Source: Nitrospirota bacterium (GTDB taxonomy: Bacteria; Nitrospirota; Nitrospiria; Nitrospirales; Nitrospiraceae). From it: a stretch of 64,000 nt of DNA. Position 1 is the stretch's first letter, and every line of letters begins with the position of its first letter. This document shows positions 18,271 to 26,518 of this stretch, one piece after another. The notes under the pieces were generated by a model, which did not search any database, had not been told where the DNA came from, and saw only the letters and a program-made list of their open reading frames with translations. Location of the stretch: contig JAUXVD010000008.1 of assembly GCA_030684575.1 (NCBI GenBank), positions 310,001 to 374,000 on the forward strand. Direction: 5' to 3'. The translations under genes were made by a program, and so were the position numbers.

Positions 18271-19491
18271 ATGACCTCACCAAACAATAAGATAAAAGCC
18301 TTAGTCAAAGGTGAGCTACTGATCTGGGCTCGCAAGAGTGCGGGCCTCAGTGAGGGAGAAGCCTCAATTGAAACGGGTGTCTCTGAGCATGACCTGCGTC
18401 AGTGGGAAGCCGATCAAGGGAAGCCAACCATATCCCAGTTGAGAGAATTGGCGAGAGTCTACAAGCGCCCATTGGCTGTGTTTTATCTTCCTTCCAGCCC
18501 TAAAGATTTCGATGCAATGCGGGATTTCCGCTCAAGAGTGGACCATGAAAAGCGACGGCTAAAGCCCGAAGCGCTCCTTCAAATCCGGATTGCGCAGGAG
18601 CGCAGGTTGATCGCGTTGGACCTTCATAAATCACTCGAAGAGACAGAGTTGCAATTCTCGATTGGCAAATTACAGATTCAAGATCCCGAACGTCTCGGCC
18701 TTGAGCTACGACGGCTCCTGAAGATTCGTATTGATGCCCAGGTGAAATGGAAAAAGCCGTATGGTCCCTTTACAGCCTGGAAAGAAGCCATAGAAAGCAA
18801 GAATGTACTGGTTTTCCAAGCCGTCGATGTGCCTGCGGAAGATTTAGAGGGGTTTTCAATCTATCACTCTGAGTTACCCATCATATCGGTTAATATTAAG
18901 TCACCGGTTAATGCGCGAATCTTTACCCTACTCCATGAGTTGACCCATCTGGTGATTCACCAGACGGGGTTATGCAATGACCTTCAGCATGAACGGAACA
19001 AGGCCCCCAATGAACGGAAAATAGAGACATTCTGTAATCTCGTTGCGGGCGCAACGCTTGTGCCAAAGGAGTTCTTGTTAAACGAGAAATTAGTGATCGA
19101 AAATAAAGGGCGGCACGATTGGGAAGATACTGCGATTCACAAGCTTGCTTTGCATTTTGGCGTGAGCCGAGAAGTTGTTCTCCGCAGATTGCTGATCTGT
19201 AACCGAACCACAAAAGCGTTCTATGAGGACAAGCTCGGTCAATACACAGAAGAGTTCAAGGCGTTCAAAGCAAAGGAAAAAGCAAAGAAGAATAAATTCG
19301 GACTACTGCCAGGGCCGAAAGTCATTGCAAGTGCAGGCACACCATTTGTCAAAATGGTGTTAGGCAATTACTATCGGGGATCCATCACGCTGAATTCAGT
19401 CTCAGATATACTCGGAATCAAACTAAAACATCTTCCTGGCGTTGAAGCTAAGGTTATGGGGAAACCTTTGGCTAAGGATATTGCTTCGTGA
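18271..19491 (+). CDS. XRE-type regulator with ImmA/IrrE metallopeptidase domain
   Basis: The 406-residue product has an N-terminal helix-turn-helix (WARKSAGLSEGEASIETGVSE, then QLRELARVYKRPLAVFYLP). An ImmA/IrrE zinc peptidase follows, whose active site is HELTHLVIH at about residue 222, with an acidic residue downstream for the third ligand. Family members cleave or bind partner repressors, or act as the antitoxin-like half of two-gene modules. The start at 18271 was preferred to the GTG at 18256. Its stop overlaps the next gene's GTG start by four bases, so the two are translated together. Codon use is visibly more AT-rich than that of neighbours. Confidence 0.85.
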   Translation: MTSPNNKIKALVKGELLIWARKSAGLSEGEASIETGVSEHDLRQWEADQGKPTISQLRELARVYKRPLAVFYLPSSPKDFDAMRDFRSRVDHEKRRLKPEALLQIRIAQERRLIALDLHKSLEETELQFSIGKLQIQDPERLGLELRRLLKIRIDAQVKWKKPYGPFTAWKEAIESKNVLVFQAVDVPAEDLEGFSIYHSELPIISVNIKSPVNARIFTLLHELTHLVIHQTGLCNDLQHERNKAPNERKIETFCNLVAGATLVPKEFLLNEKLVIENKGRHDWEDTAIHKLALHFGVSREVVLRRLLICNRTTKAFYEDKLGQYTEEFKAFKAKEKAKKNKFGLLPGPKVIASAGTPFVKMVLGNYYRGSITLNSVSDILGIKLKHLPGVEAKVMGKPLAKDIAS

Positions 19492-19964
19492 ACTACTGCA
19501 TAGACACTAGTTCATTGATACATGCCTGGAAGGAGGCGTATCCGATCAAGAATTTTCCTTCTATTTGGGAATACATGGATGACTTAATTGCACAAGGAAG
19601 CTTGATCGCGTCAGAGGAAGTGTTTGAGGATTTGAAAAAGAGGGATGAGTCACTTACTGAATGGGCAGCCAAAAGAAAGCATATCTTTCTACCGCTGGAA
19701 GAGGAAATCCAAAAAGTGGCAAGTGCCATTATGTCGGAATATACCCGTTTAATGGATACAAGGACCGGTAAATCTGCCTCAGATCCATGGGTCATCGCGA
19801 CCGCGAAGGTCAAAGGTTGTAAGATCATCACAAATGAAGGCCCGACAGGGTCATTCCCGAGAGTAAGAATCCCCGATGTATGCAATCGGATGAGCATCAA
19901 GCATACCAATTTCTTGGGATTGATCCAAGAACGTGGATGGGTTGTCGGAGGAAAAGGTGGGTGA
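19488..19964 (+). CDS. DUF4411 PIN-fold protein, putative RNase toxin
   Basis: The 158-residue product begins NYCIDTSSLIHAWKEAYP, the first Asp of a PIN domain, and has SEEVFEDLKKRDESL (second acidic site) and SASDPWVIATAKVKGCKIITNE (third and fourth acidic positions). This is the DUF4411 layout. DUF4411 genes commonly follow XRE-ImmA/IrrE genes, as here with a GTGA overlap. PIN-domain toxins of the VapC type cleave tRNA or rRNA. Whether this pair is a toxin-antitoxin or a defence module is inference. The tRNA-like gene starts 56 bases downstream. Confidence 0.8.
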   Translation: MNYCIDTSSLIHAWKEAYPIKNFPSIWEYMDDLIAQGSLIASEEVFEDLKKRDESLTEWAAKRKHIFLPLEEEIQKVASAIMSEYTRLMDTRTGKSASDPWVIATAKVKGCKIITNEGPTGSFPRVRIPDVCNRMSIKHTNFLGLIQERGWVVGGKGG

Positions 19965-20020
19965 ATTTTGGTGGTGAGAGCTGACCAGATGAAGCCTTTA
20001 CTCACTAGAGGCTTGATCAT

Positions 20021-20103
20021 CAGGGTGTGGCGGAATGGCAGACGCGGCAGCCTTTCAAGCTGCTGGCCGAAAGGCCGTGTGGGTTCAATTCCCACCACCA
20101 AAA
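20021..20103 (+). tRNA. class II tRNA-like gene, anticodon UUC, damaged acceptor stem
   Basis: The body is Leu-like: TG, D arm GCG-GAATGGCAGA-CGC, anticodon stem GCAGC/GCTGC with loop CTTTCAA, long variable arm GGCC-GAAA-GGCC, T arm GTGGG-TTCAATT-CCCAC. The anticodon read from the loop is UUC (Glu), which is not expected on a class II body. Only four acceptor pairs form (GGTG with CACC); the outer three positions are CAG against AAA. It is either a pseudo-tRNA left by element exchange at a tRNA 3' end or a non-canonical tRNA. Aminoacylation cannot be judged. Confidence 0.6.
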
Positions 20104-20302
20104 TTCATTCTCCATCCAGCTGTCCCTTAAATTATCTGATTTCTGGACGGTGGAAGTCGAATTCTTGGTCACATGAGTTCGAGGACTTACAGGAAGATAT
20201 TTGGGCAGGTTTTGTGGACACCGACACGCGTGTTAGCTAACTGTTCTATGACCCTCCCTCAGCCGACTCGACCCCATCCAGCCAAGCGTAGCGCGAAGCG
20301 AG

Positions 20303-20370
20303 CACAATCTCCCATGAACGGCAGCTTTCCGGCGCGGAGAGTGCCTGAGCGACTGTCGCAAAGTGGCCGG
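20303..20370 (+). repeat. direct repeat R2, right copy
   Basis: Matches 17719-17785 (CATGAACGGCAGCTTTCCGG, then GACTGTCGCAAAGTGGCC). It closes the ImmA-PIN-tRNA module. No gene is seen between here and 20635. Confidence 0.75.
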
Positions 20371-20635
20371 ATGCTGCCGGTCGAAAAATGACCATTTACC
20401 ATCTGATTTAAGGACACCGCTCGGCCTGTTTTGGCAGGCTGTAGTTTCGAGAGCTTGCGGACCGGAGCTCTTACAGGTTTTGTGGACAGCAGACTTCAAC
20501 GGTTTCCCCGCCTCGACTTTCGCCAGAATGCTAGCTCCAGCCCTTCTTAAAATCTCTAGCAGGCTGTGGGGAAACTCGTTGTATACGATGCCTATGGCTG
20601 AAATATTTCGTCCGGTGTTGGAGCCGCAATCACCA

Positions 20636-20762
20636 CAGGATGCTCAAAAAGACCGTCCAGCAAGGCCGCAGCCGACGAACGCACCGGAGGCGTACCCTTG
20701 GGGTACGTTGAGGATGCGTTCAAGGTGAGAACGCAGCTGGCGGACTTTTGGGGCATCCTGCT
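20636..20762 (-). repeat. ~125-bp palindromic repeat, copy 2 (inverted)
   Basis: It runs CAGGATGCTCAAAAAGACC to GGGCATCCTGCTAG with central GTACCCTTGGGGTACG. On the minus strand its end TAGCAGGATG supplies the TAG stop of the pentapeptide gene. Confidence 0.9.
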
Positions 20763-22170
20763 AGCGCTTGGCCTTTGCCGCGACGCATGGCGCGGGGCGA
20801 TTGAGATCGGACGGCAGTTTCGTCTGTTCGTCTATACAGGCCGTATCGAGTTGGGCTTGCGTCAAGCCGGACACCAACGACAGGTTGGCTCCATGTAAGA
20901 TCGCCCGGTGGAGATCTGCCGCGTCGACTCGCGCGCCGCTGAGATCCGCTCCGGAGAACGTGGCGCCTTGGAGGTTCGCTTCTTGGAGATTGGCTTCCAT
21001 GAGCAGGGCATGGCTGAAATTGGCATCTCTCAGGTCCGCTGCGACGAGATTGACCGATTCCATCGTCGCCTCATTGAATTGAGCGTGATGAAATTGGGAT
21101 GTTGGGGCGTAGACCTCGCTGAGGTCCGCTTTCGTAAAGATGGCGCCGGTTCCTCTGGCGCCGATCAGCACCGCGCGAGAGAGCATCGCCTCCCGGAAAT
21201 CCGCCTGGTCAAGGATGGCCTTATGGAGAATCGCCATCCGCAGTGTGCCGGACTGCACCTTCGCCTTGATCAATTGGGCACCTTCTAAATTGGCTCCTTC
21301 CAGATCGGCCCTCTGCAAGCCGGCCGAATGGAGGTTGGCGTATCGCAAGTCCGTCCCGCGGAGGATGGCGTCACGCAGGTTGGCTCCCACGAGACTGGCA
21401 TCGTCGAGGTAGGCGCTTTCTAAGTCTGCTTCCACCATCAGGGCTCCATCGAGACTGGCTCCGTCGAGGAGAGCGCCTTGCAGATTGGCCTGCTGAAGGT
21501 TGGCATGGGTCATGACGGTGTGCCGGAGGTCGGCTCCCATCAGGTCGGTCCCGGCCAAGATGGCACGGGAAAGATTGGCGCCGTAGAAGTAGGTGTCGAT
21601 GAAGGAGGCGTTCCTCAGATTGGCTGAGGCAAGATTGGCCTCCTCAAAATGGGCCCGCTCGAAGGTGGATTCGTGCAGTTGCGCCCCGGTCAGGATGGCA
21701 TTGTAGAGGGCCGCTTCGTCGCCGATCGCACGGAACAGATTGGCGTTCGACAATCGTGCATGCCGGAGATCGGCGCCCGCCAGGTTGCTACCTTCCAAGA
21801 CGGCTTTCGTCAGATCGGCGCCCGCAAGATTCGCTTGTGACAAATTACTTTGGGTCAGATTCGCCTGGCGGAGCACGGCCCCTTCCAATCGCGCCCGTTC
21901 CAGATTCGCCCCGGCCAGTTTCGCATGGCTTAAGTCTGCTTGGCAGAGATCGGCGCGGCGATATTCCGGCTGTTCACGGTGGTCGAGCCATTGTCCATGC
22001 GATGCCACGATGGCCTGCAGTTGCTTGGGCGAAACGGGTTTTTTGTTGTACGGGCTCTCACAGCGAGTGAGGTGGCTGTCCGTCTTACTCGGCTGTGCCG
22101 CAGAGGTAATGGTCGATTGGGCGAGGACGAGGGATGCCAGGATCAGGGTCAGAACGGTGCGTGGTGTCAT
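20761..22170 (-). CDS. exported pentapeptide-repeat protein
   Basis: The product (469 residues) has a signal peptide (VLTLILASLVLAQSTITSAA) and then nearly 400 residues of A(N/D)LxX pentapeptides such as ADLSHAKLAGANLERARLEG. These fold as a right-handed quadrilateral beta helix. Unlike Qnr-type DNA mimics it is exported, so a periplasmic structural or binding role is likelier. The start is the ATG at 22170 with GGAGAG six bases upstream; a TTG five codons earlier is less likely. It ends KAKR with a TAG that is part of a palindromic repeat. It is the third gene of an operon with the hibernation factor and cytochrome c. Confidence 0.9.
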   Translation of the reverse strand: MTPRTVLTLILASLVLAQSTITSAAQPSKTDSHLTRCESPYNKKPVSPKQLQAIVASHGQWLDHREQPEYRRADLCQADLSHAKLAGANLERARLEGAVLRQANLTQSNLSQANLAGADLTKAVLEGSNLAGADLRHARLSNANLFRAIGDEAALYNAILTGAQLHESTFERAHFEEANLASANLRNASFIDTYFYGANLSRAILAGTDLMGADLRHTVMTHANLQQANLQGALLDGASLDGALMVEADLESAYLDDASLVGANLRDAILRGTDLRYANLHSAGLQRADLEGANLEGAQLIKAKVQSGTLRMAILHKAILDQADFREAMLSRAVLIGARGTGAIFTKADLSEVYAPTSQFHHAQFNEATMESVNLVAADLRDANFSHALLMEANLQEANLQGATFSGADLSGARVDAADLHRAILHGANLSLVSGLTQAQLDTACIDEQTKLPSDLNRPAPCVAAKAKR

Positions 22171-22218
22171 ACTGATGCTCTCCAAAATGGTGTGTGTAGG
22201 CTGTGTGAGTCGATCGCG

Positions 22219-22605
22219 TCAACGTGCCGCTTGTGCCAACAAGCGAATATACGCTACCACGTCCTGCATTTCCCCGTCCGTCAGCTGGCCTCGCCATGCA
22301 TGCATGGGGCTGAAGACGACCCCGTGCTCAATAGTCCGCAACAGTTCTTCGTCGGATTTCAGAACAAACATAAAACGGTGGAAATTCGTCGGCGCCACTT
22401 TGAGATTGTTCGCGTCCGGTCCATCCCCCCAACCTCCAACACCGTGGCAGGCCTGGCAATTGCGCTGATACAGGGCTTTCCCGCGTGTGAGATCGGCCGG
22501 ATATTCTTGTGCCTGGAGGAGCGGCGCGAACAGAAGGCCGATGAGTCCTATGCTGAGCGTCAGATGGAATGCCAACGCCATCGTTCGAGAGATGGTCTGC
22601 ATCAT
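22219..22605 (-). CDS. exported monohaem cytochrome c
   Basis: The 128-residue product has a signal peptide (ALAFHLTLSIGLIGLLFAPLLQA), one haem site CQACH near residue 52 and a C-terminal stretch with the axial-ligand candidate Met (VFSPMHAW), a small class I cytochrome like those in cbb3 or nitrite-oxidising chains. The start at 22605 has GAAGAGG upstream. It would carry electrons in the periplasm. It lies 31 bases after the hibernation-factor gene and 48 bases before the pentapeptide gene. Confidence 0.9.
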   Translation of the reverse strand: MMQTISRTMALAFHLTLSIGLIGLLFAPLLQAQEYPADLTRGKALYQRNCQACHGVGGWGDGPDANNLKVAPTNFHRFMFVLKSDEELLRTIEHGVVFSPMHAWRGQLTDGEMQDVVAYIRLLAQAAR

Positions 22606-22636
22606 GGCCTCTTCGTCAGTCTGTCGATCGATTCCA

Positions 22637-23179
22637 TCAGCCAGGAAAGGCTGATGGATGCACGGTTGTCGCCTGCGGGCCCTTGTCGCCCTCCTCCATG
22701 TTGAAGGCCACGGAGGTTCCATTGTCCAACTCACCGAACGTGAGTCCCTTCAGCGCATGTTGGTGAAAATACACTTCCCCCCCGCCCTCCTTGAGGATGA
22801 ACCCGTAGCCTTCTATTGGGAAGAGTTTGCAGATCACGCCGCGCAAGGGCGGAACCGGAGATGTGCGCACCTCGGTGCGGCCTCGTTTTTCCCGGTACTT
22901 GCAGAGTTCGATGACGATGGCGTCGAAGGCGGTCCTGATCGCTTCTTCGAACGTCTTGTCTTCCTTGCGGGCCGTCATGGTATGGCGACCAGGGAGCGTG
23001 ACGACGATGAGTGCCTCGGCGACGTTGGCCAATTTCTTGTGATGGAGGTTTTTCGTGAGGGTCACTCGCCCATGGATCAAATCCTCATGCCGCTGATGGA
23101 GATCTGTCATGCGCGTTTCGATTTCGCTCTTCCAGCGTGGGGCCATCTCGATGTTTCGGCTTTCAACTTCCAGATCCAT
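22637..23179 (-). CDS. ribosome-hibernation (HPF/RaiA-like) domain fused to cold-shock domain
   Basis: Residues 1-100 follow the sigma-54 modulation/S30AE fold (MDLEVESRNIEMAPRWKSEI ... RVTLTKNLHHKKLANVAEALIVV ... FEEAIRTAFDAIVIEL). Residues ~112-175 are a cold-shock domain with GYGFILKEGGGEVYFHQHAL and KGPQATTV. HPF proteins bind the small subunit and silence ribosomes at low energy; the CSD adds single-strand nucleic-acid binding. The start at 23179 has GGAGG five bases upstream. First gene of the operon with cytochrome c and the pentapeptide protein. Confidence 0.85.
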   Translation of the reverse strand: MDLEVESRNIEMAPRWKSEIETRMTDLHQRHEDLIHGRVTLTKNLHHKKLANVAEALIVVTLPGRHTMTARKEDKTFEEAIRTAFDAIVIELCKYREKRGRTEVRTSPVPPLRGVICKLFPIEGYGFILKEGGGEVYFHQHALKGLTFGELDNGTSVAFNMEEGDKGPQATTVHPSAFPG

Positions 23180-23196
23180 GGTGCCTCCATTCTTGT

Positions 23197-23270
23197 TCAT
23201 CTGGTCTGTCTGGTTTCTCTGGTCTATCTGGTTTTTGTCGTACGAAATTAACCAGATGAACCAGATCAAC
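23197..23270. repeat. CCAGA/TCTGG hairpin repeat
   Basis: TCATCTGGTCTGTCTGGTTT repeats a TCTGG word four times and then meets AACCAGATGAACCAGATC after a short centre, so the stretch folds on itself. It overlaps the 5' leader of the hibernation-factor gene. Similar stretches are at 43738-43804 and 55320-55383. Confidence 0.6.
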
Positions 23271-23329
23271 CATGCAGCCCGTTACTGGTTGATATCAGCA
23301 AGCGATGTGCCGTCCTCGTAAGGAGGCAA

Positions 23330-23567
23330 GAGGTGAGAGGCGAGCGGCCATGGGCCTGATTATTCTTACCTCAAGCCCCGCGCCCATGCCCCTAGCCCTG
23401 GCTTCGACTGGCGCATTTTTCCTCACTAGTCACCTAGGCACTGAAGCTCAATGCGCCAGTTAAATAACAAGAGGCGAGAGGCAAGCGGCCAGAGGCTAGG
23501 GGTGAGAGAGATAAGATTTCAAGGACTTTTACGTTCCACTCGCCTCTAGCCTCTGGCCCCTTGCCCG
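23330..23567. repeat. GAGGCGAGAGGC low-complexity inverted repeat
   Basis: GAGGTGAGAGGCGAGCGGCC (23331) and GAGGCGAGAGGCAAGCGGCC (23469) are direct copies. GCCTCTAGCCTCTGGCCCC near 23545 is roughly the inverse complement. The family also lies at 24695-24780. No gene is seen inside. Confidence 0.6.
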
Positions 23568-23605
23568 ATATCTTGGTGGAACGTGACTTGCGTGATGAAT
23601 TCATC

Positions 23606-24694
23606 ATGGCGGTTCTTAAGAGACAGGCAATCGAACGATACCTTCGCGACCGGTTCGGTCCCAAGGCGACCCTGTTGACCTATGGGGCCATCGGGAAAGA
23701 AAGTTCGCAGGGGACCTATAAACAATATGGGTATGGCACGCCGGTCAAGCTGACATTTCAAGTCGGAAGGAAGATTCAGTCTGCGGTACTAGGGACCATG
23801 AAGCCGGGGCCCTTCGGCCATGAGCATATGGCGGATCGCGCGCAGGCCATGCTGTGGGATTATGATTCTTATGGCCGGCTGCCGCGCCATGTGAAGGCGC
23901 TCGATATCGGCGCGTTTACCGCCGATCATGAACTTATGTCGGTAGCCCCGGCACAGGAGTTCTTTGTCCTCAACCAATGGATGGATGGGAGCAGCTATCA
24001 TGTCGACTTGGAGCGGTTAGTCAAAGGCGGAAGGCTGCGGAAGCAGGATCGAGCGCGCACGATCGCCCTGGCGCGCTATCTGGCAGAGATTCATGCCAGA
24101 AAACTTCGCGATCCCGACCTCTATCGGCGTCGGCTCAGGGAATTGATCGGCCATGGCGAATGTATTATGGGGCTGACCGACAGTTATCCCGACCGCTACG
24201 GGTTCATCACGACGGATCTCTTGCGCGGGGTTGAGGAAGCCTGCAATCGCTGGCGCTGGCGCCTGCGCGGGGAGAGCCATCGTCTGTCGCAAGTCCACGG
24301 AGACTTTCATCCCTGGAATGTCTTGTTCCGGAAAGGCACGGATTTTTCAGTGCTCGACCGGTCACGAGGGGAATGGGGAGAGCCGGCGGACGACGTGACC
24401 TCGATGACGATCAACTATCTGTTTTTCTCACTCTGTCGTTGGGGCAAACTGCAGGGGCCGTTGGAAGTGCTGTTCCGGCTCTTTTGGGACAGCTATATGG
24501 AAGCCAGCCACGACCATGCAGTCACCGAGACGGCCGCCCCGTTTTTTGCATTTCGAGGATTAGTCTTGGCAAGTCCCCTCTGGTATCCCAAGCTGCCGAT
24601 CGAAGTGCGCCGGACCATCTTCAGATTTATCGAACAGGTGTTGGATGAGCCGCGCTTCGATCCTGCTAGGGTGAATGAATATTGCGCCGCATAG
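23606..24694 (+). CDS. aminoglycoside-phosphotransferase-fold kinase of unknown substrate
   Basis: The product has the APH/choline-kinase fold. HGDFHPWNVLF near residue 231 is the catalytic loop. The metal-binding position follows as VLDRSRGEWGEPADDVTSM, with the usual Asp kept. The N-terminal lobe is short. The start is uncertain: the ATG at 23606 is used, but TTG/GTG codons at 23561-23576 are in frame and abut a repeat. An APS-kinase gene follows 92 bases later, separated by a repeat. Fusions of an APH domain with a P-loop kinase domain are known, so the two may act together. The substrate is unknown and resistance is not implied. Confidence 0.8.
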   Translation: MAVLKRQAIERYLRDRFGPKATLLTYGAIGKESSQGTYKQYGYGTPVKLTFQVGRKIQSAVLGTMKPGPFGHEHMADRAQAMLWDYDSYGRLPRHVKALDIGAFTADHELMSVAPAQEFFVLNQWMDGSSYHVDLERLVKGGRLRKQDRARTIALARYLAEIHARKLRDPDLYRRRLRELIGHGECIMGLTDSYPDRYGFITTDLLRGVEEACNRWRWRLRGESHRLSQVHGDFHPWNVLFRKGTDFSVLDRSRGEWGEPADDVTSMTINYLFFSLCRWGKLQGPLEVLFRLFWDSYMEASHDHAVTETAAPFFAFRGLVLASPLWYPKLPIEVRRTIFRFIEQVLDEPRFDPARVNEYCAA

Positions 24695-24780
24695 CGGCAG
24701 GCGAGCGGCAAGGGGCTCGGGGCGAGAGGCAGTATTATTGTTTCCTCTAGCCTCTGGCCTTGTGCCTCTAGCCAGGGGGG
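24695..24780. repeat. GAGGCGAGAGGC-type inverted repeat between the two kinase genes
   Basis: GGCAGGCGAGCGGCAAGGGG ... CCTCTAGCCTCTGGCCTTG, related to 23330-23567. Confidence 0.6.
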
Positions 24781-24786
24781 CATGGA

Positions 24787-25314
24787 ATGACACAAGGTCA
24801 GACATTCGCCATCTGGATCACCGGTCTCCCGGCTTCGGGCAAGAGCACGATCGTCTCGGCCTTGAAGCCGCAGCTTGAAGGGCTGGGTTTGACGGTCGAA
24901 GTGTTGGAGTCCGATGAGGTCAGGCGGGTCATCACGCCGACGCCGACTTACTCAGAAACGGAGCGGGATCTCTTCTATCGCGCGTTGGTATTCACCGGAG
25001 AGAAGCTCCTGGCCCATGGTGTGACCGTGGTCTTCGATGCTACGGCGAGCCGCCGGGCCTATCGGGACTTTGCGAGGTCCGTGATCCCTCGGTTCATCGA
25101 GGTCTCCGTGGAATGTCCCCTCGCGACCTGTATGGAGCGAGACAAGAAAGGAACTTACCTAAAGGGTCAGCGGGGCGATTCGGTTACCGTCCCAGGACTC
25201 CAATCTCCCTACGAAGCGCCGACCAATCCAGACCTCCGAATCGACAGCACCACCACAACAGCCAGCGCCGCAGCCCGCCAGATCCTCGACTTGGTCAACA
25301 CGAAATTTCTCTAG
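24787..25314 (+). CDS. cysC: adenylylsulfate (APS) kinase-like P-loop kinase
   Basis: The 175-residue product is a complete single-domain APS kinase. Walker A is GLPASGKST at residues 13-21, followed by ESDEVRR (CysC has a D-x-D-x-R-type site here) and DATASRRAYRDFAR. The lid has CMERDKKGTYLKGQRG, where CysC proteins carry a K-G-L/K-Y motif. It phosphorylates APS to PAPS in the cytosol. No sulfurylase gene lies nearby; the partner is the APH-fold kinase upstream. A related kinase with another small substrate is possible. Confidence 0.8.
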   Translation: MTQGQTFAIWITGLPASGKSTIVSALKPQLEGLGLTVEVLESDEVRRVITPTPTYSETERDLFYRALVFTGEKLLAHGVTVVFDATASRRAYRDFARSVIPRFIEVSVECPLATCMERDKKGTYLKGQRGDSVTVPGLQSPYEAPTNPDLRIDSTTTTASAAARQILDLVNTKFL

Positions 25315-25518
25315 AGGATGGAGGGCTCGGTTTTATCACCCGCCTAACGACCCGTACACCTGCCAGCGGAAGCGGGCGAAGCCCGCACAATAATTAGATT
25401 GATCCGCATAAGATGCGGAGTTCTGATTTTCTGACCGTATAGCACACCTTGGGATTTCTTGCCGAAGGTTTGTTCTCCCCGTTGGATTCAGTGGTGCGTT
25501 GGATGTCTGTGGTTTCTC

Positions 25519-25644
25519 GCAGGATGCTCAAAAATGCCGTCCAGCAAGGCCGCAGCCGACGCACGCACCGGAGGCGTAGCCTCTGGCTACGTTGAGGATG
25601 CGTGCGAGGTGAGAACGAAGCTGGCGGAATTTTTCAGCATCCGA
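25519..25644 (-). repeat. ~125-bp palindromic repeat, copy 3 (inverted)
   Basis: GCAGGATGCTCAAAAATGCC to TTTTTCAGCATCC. The central palindrome is changed to GTAGCCTCTGGCTAC, so the pairing is kept while the bases differ. It sits 11 bases after the stop of the next gene. The rest of the spacer 25315-25518 has no gene. Confidence 0.9.
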
Positions 25645-25654
25645 TAGCCGGTGC

Positions 25655-26518
25655 TTAGTGGAACGCAAGCACCGGACAAGGCATCTTGTGCAACAGCGCA
25701 TGAGACACACTGCCGAGCACGAAGCGGGTGATGCCCTGTCGGCCCCTGGTGCCCATCAGAATCAAATCCGATTGTCGGCTAGTGGCTTCTTGGAGGATCA
25801 TGGCAGACGGTGTCCCCAGTACGGCGATCCCCTGCGCCTGATAACCTAAGGCGCGGAGACGTTCTGTGATGCTATCGATGTAGCCGCGTGCGCTCTGCAA
25901 GGCCTGCTTCTCCAGTTTCTCGGCGGCGGCGGCTTCGACGGGCCAGGGCGGTTGTGTTGAAGGCAAGACGGTCAATAGCGTGATTTCAACCGGATCGTGG
26001 AACGGTTTCAATTGTAGAAAACGAAATGCGGCTTCCGCGTCTGATAGGCCCTGGAGCGGCAGCAAGATATGTTTCATGGCTTTGACCGGGCCGTTGACGA
26101 TCAGCGTGGCGCAGGGGGCCAGGGTGAGGATGCTGTGGGACACACTGCCAAGCAGCCGCTCCTTGATGGGGCCAAGGCCCCGTGCGCCCATCACGATGAG
26201 ATCGGCCCGTTGTTCTTCGGCCGTCGCCACAATGACTTCTGATGGAGATCCGATTCGAAGCTGTTTCGTCACAGGGCCTGCGTGCATGGGGAGGAGGGAC
26301 TGAACCCGACTCAGCAGCCGCTCGCCGTCCTCCCTCATGCTCTGTTCGAGAGATTTGTAGAGCTCCTCTGCGACGTCCGGCGCCATCATGGGATAGGCCG
26401 GTCTCGGGACGTCCATGGCATGAAGCAGGGTCAGTTCCTCTGCCCGGGCCAGGTATTTCATGACGTGAACGGCCTCATAGGCATTATCCGATCCATCGAC
26501 GGCGAGCAACGTTTTCAT
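25655..26518 (-). CDS. universal stress protein, tandem UspA domains
   Basis: The 287-residue product begins MKTLLAVDGSDNAYEAV and ends domain 1 with GARGLGPIKERLLGSVS, a full G-x2-G-x9-G-S ATP loop. Domain 2 begins KHILLPLQGLSDAEAA and ends GTRGRQGITRFVLGSVS. AAGGAG precedes the ATG. Its start overlaps the stop of the upstream hydrolase gene by four bases, so the two are coupled. Confidence 0.92.
   Translation of the reverse strand: MKTLLAVDGSDNAYEAVHVMKYLARAEELTLLHAMDVPRPAYPMMAPDVAEELYKSLEQSMREDGERLLSRVQSLLPMHAGPVTKQLRIGSPSEVIVATAEEQRADLIVMGARGLGPIKERLLGSVSHSILTLAPCATLIVNGPVKAMKHILLPLQGLSDAEAAFRFLQLKPFHDPVEITLLTVLPSTQPPWPVEAAAAEKLEKQALQSARGYIDSITERLRALGYQAQGIAVLGTPSAMILQEATSRQSDLILMGTRGRQGITRFVLGSVSHALLHKMPCPVLAFH

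Noticed and set aside
19493-20101. Minus-strand frame with GIEPTRPFGQQLERLPRLP
   Set aside because: Antisense of the tRNA-like gene and the PIN gene.
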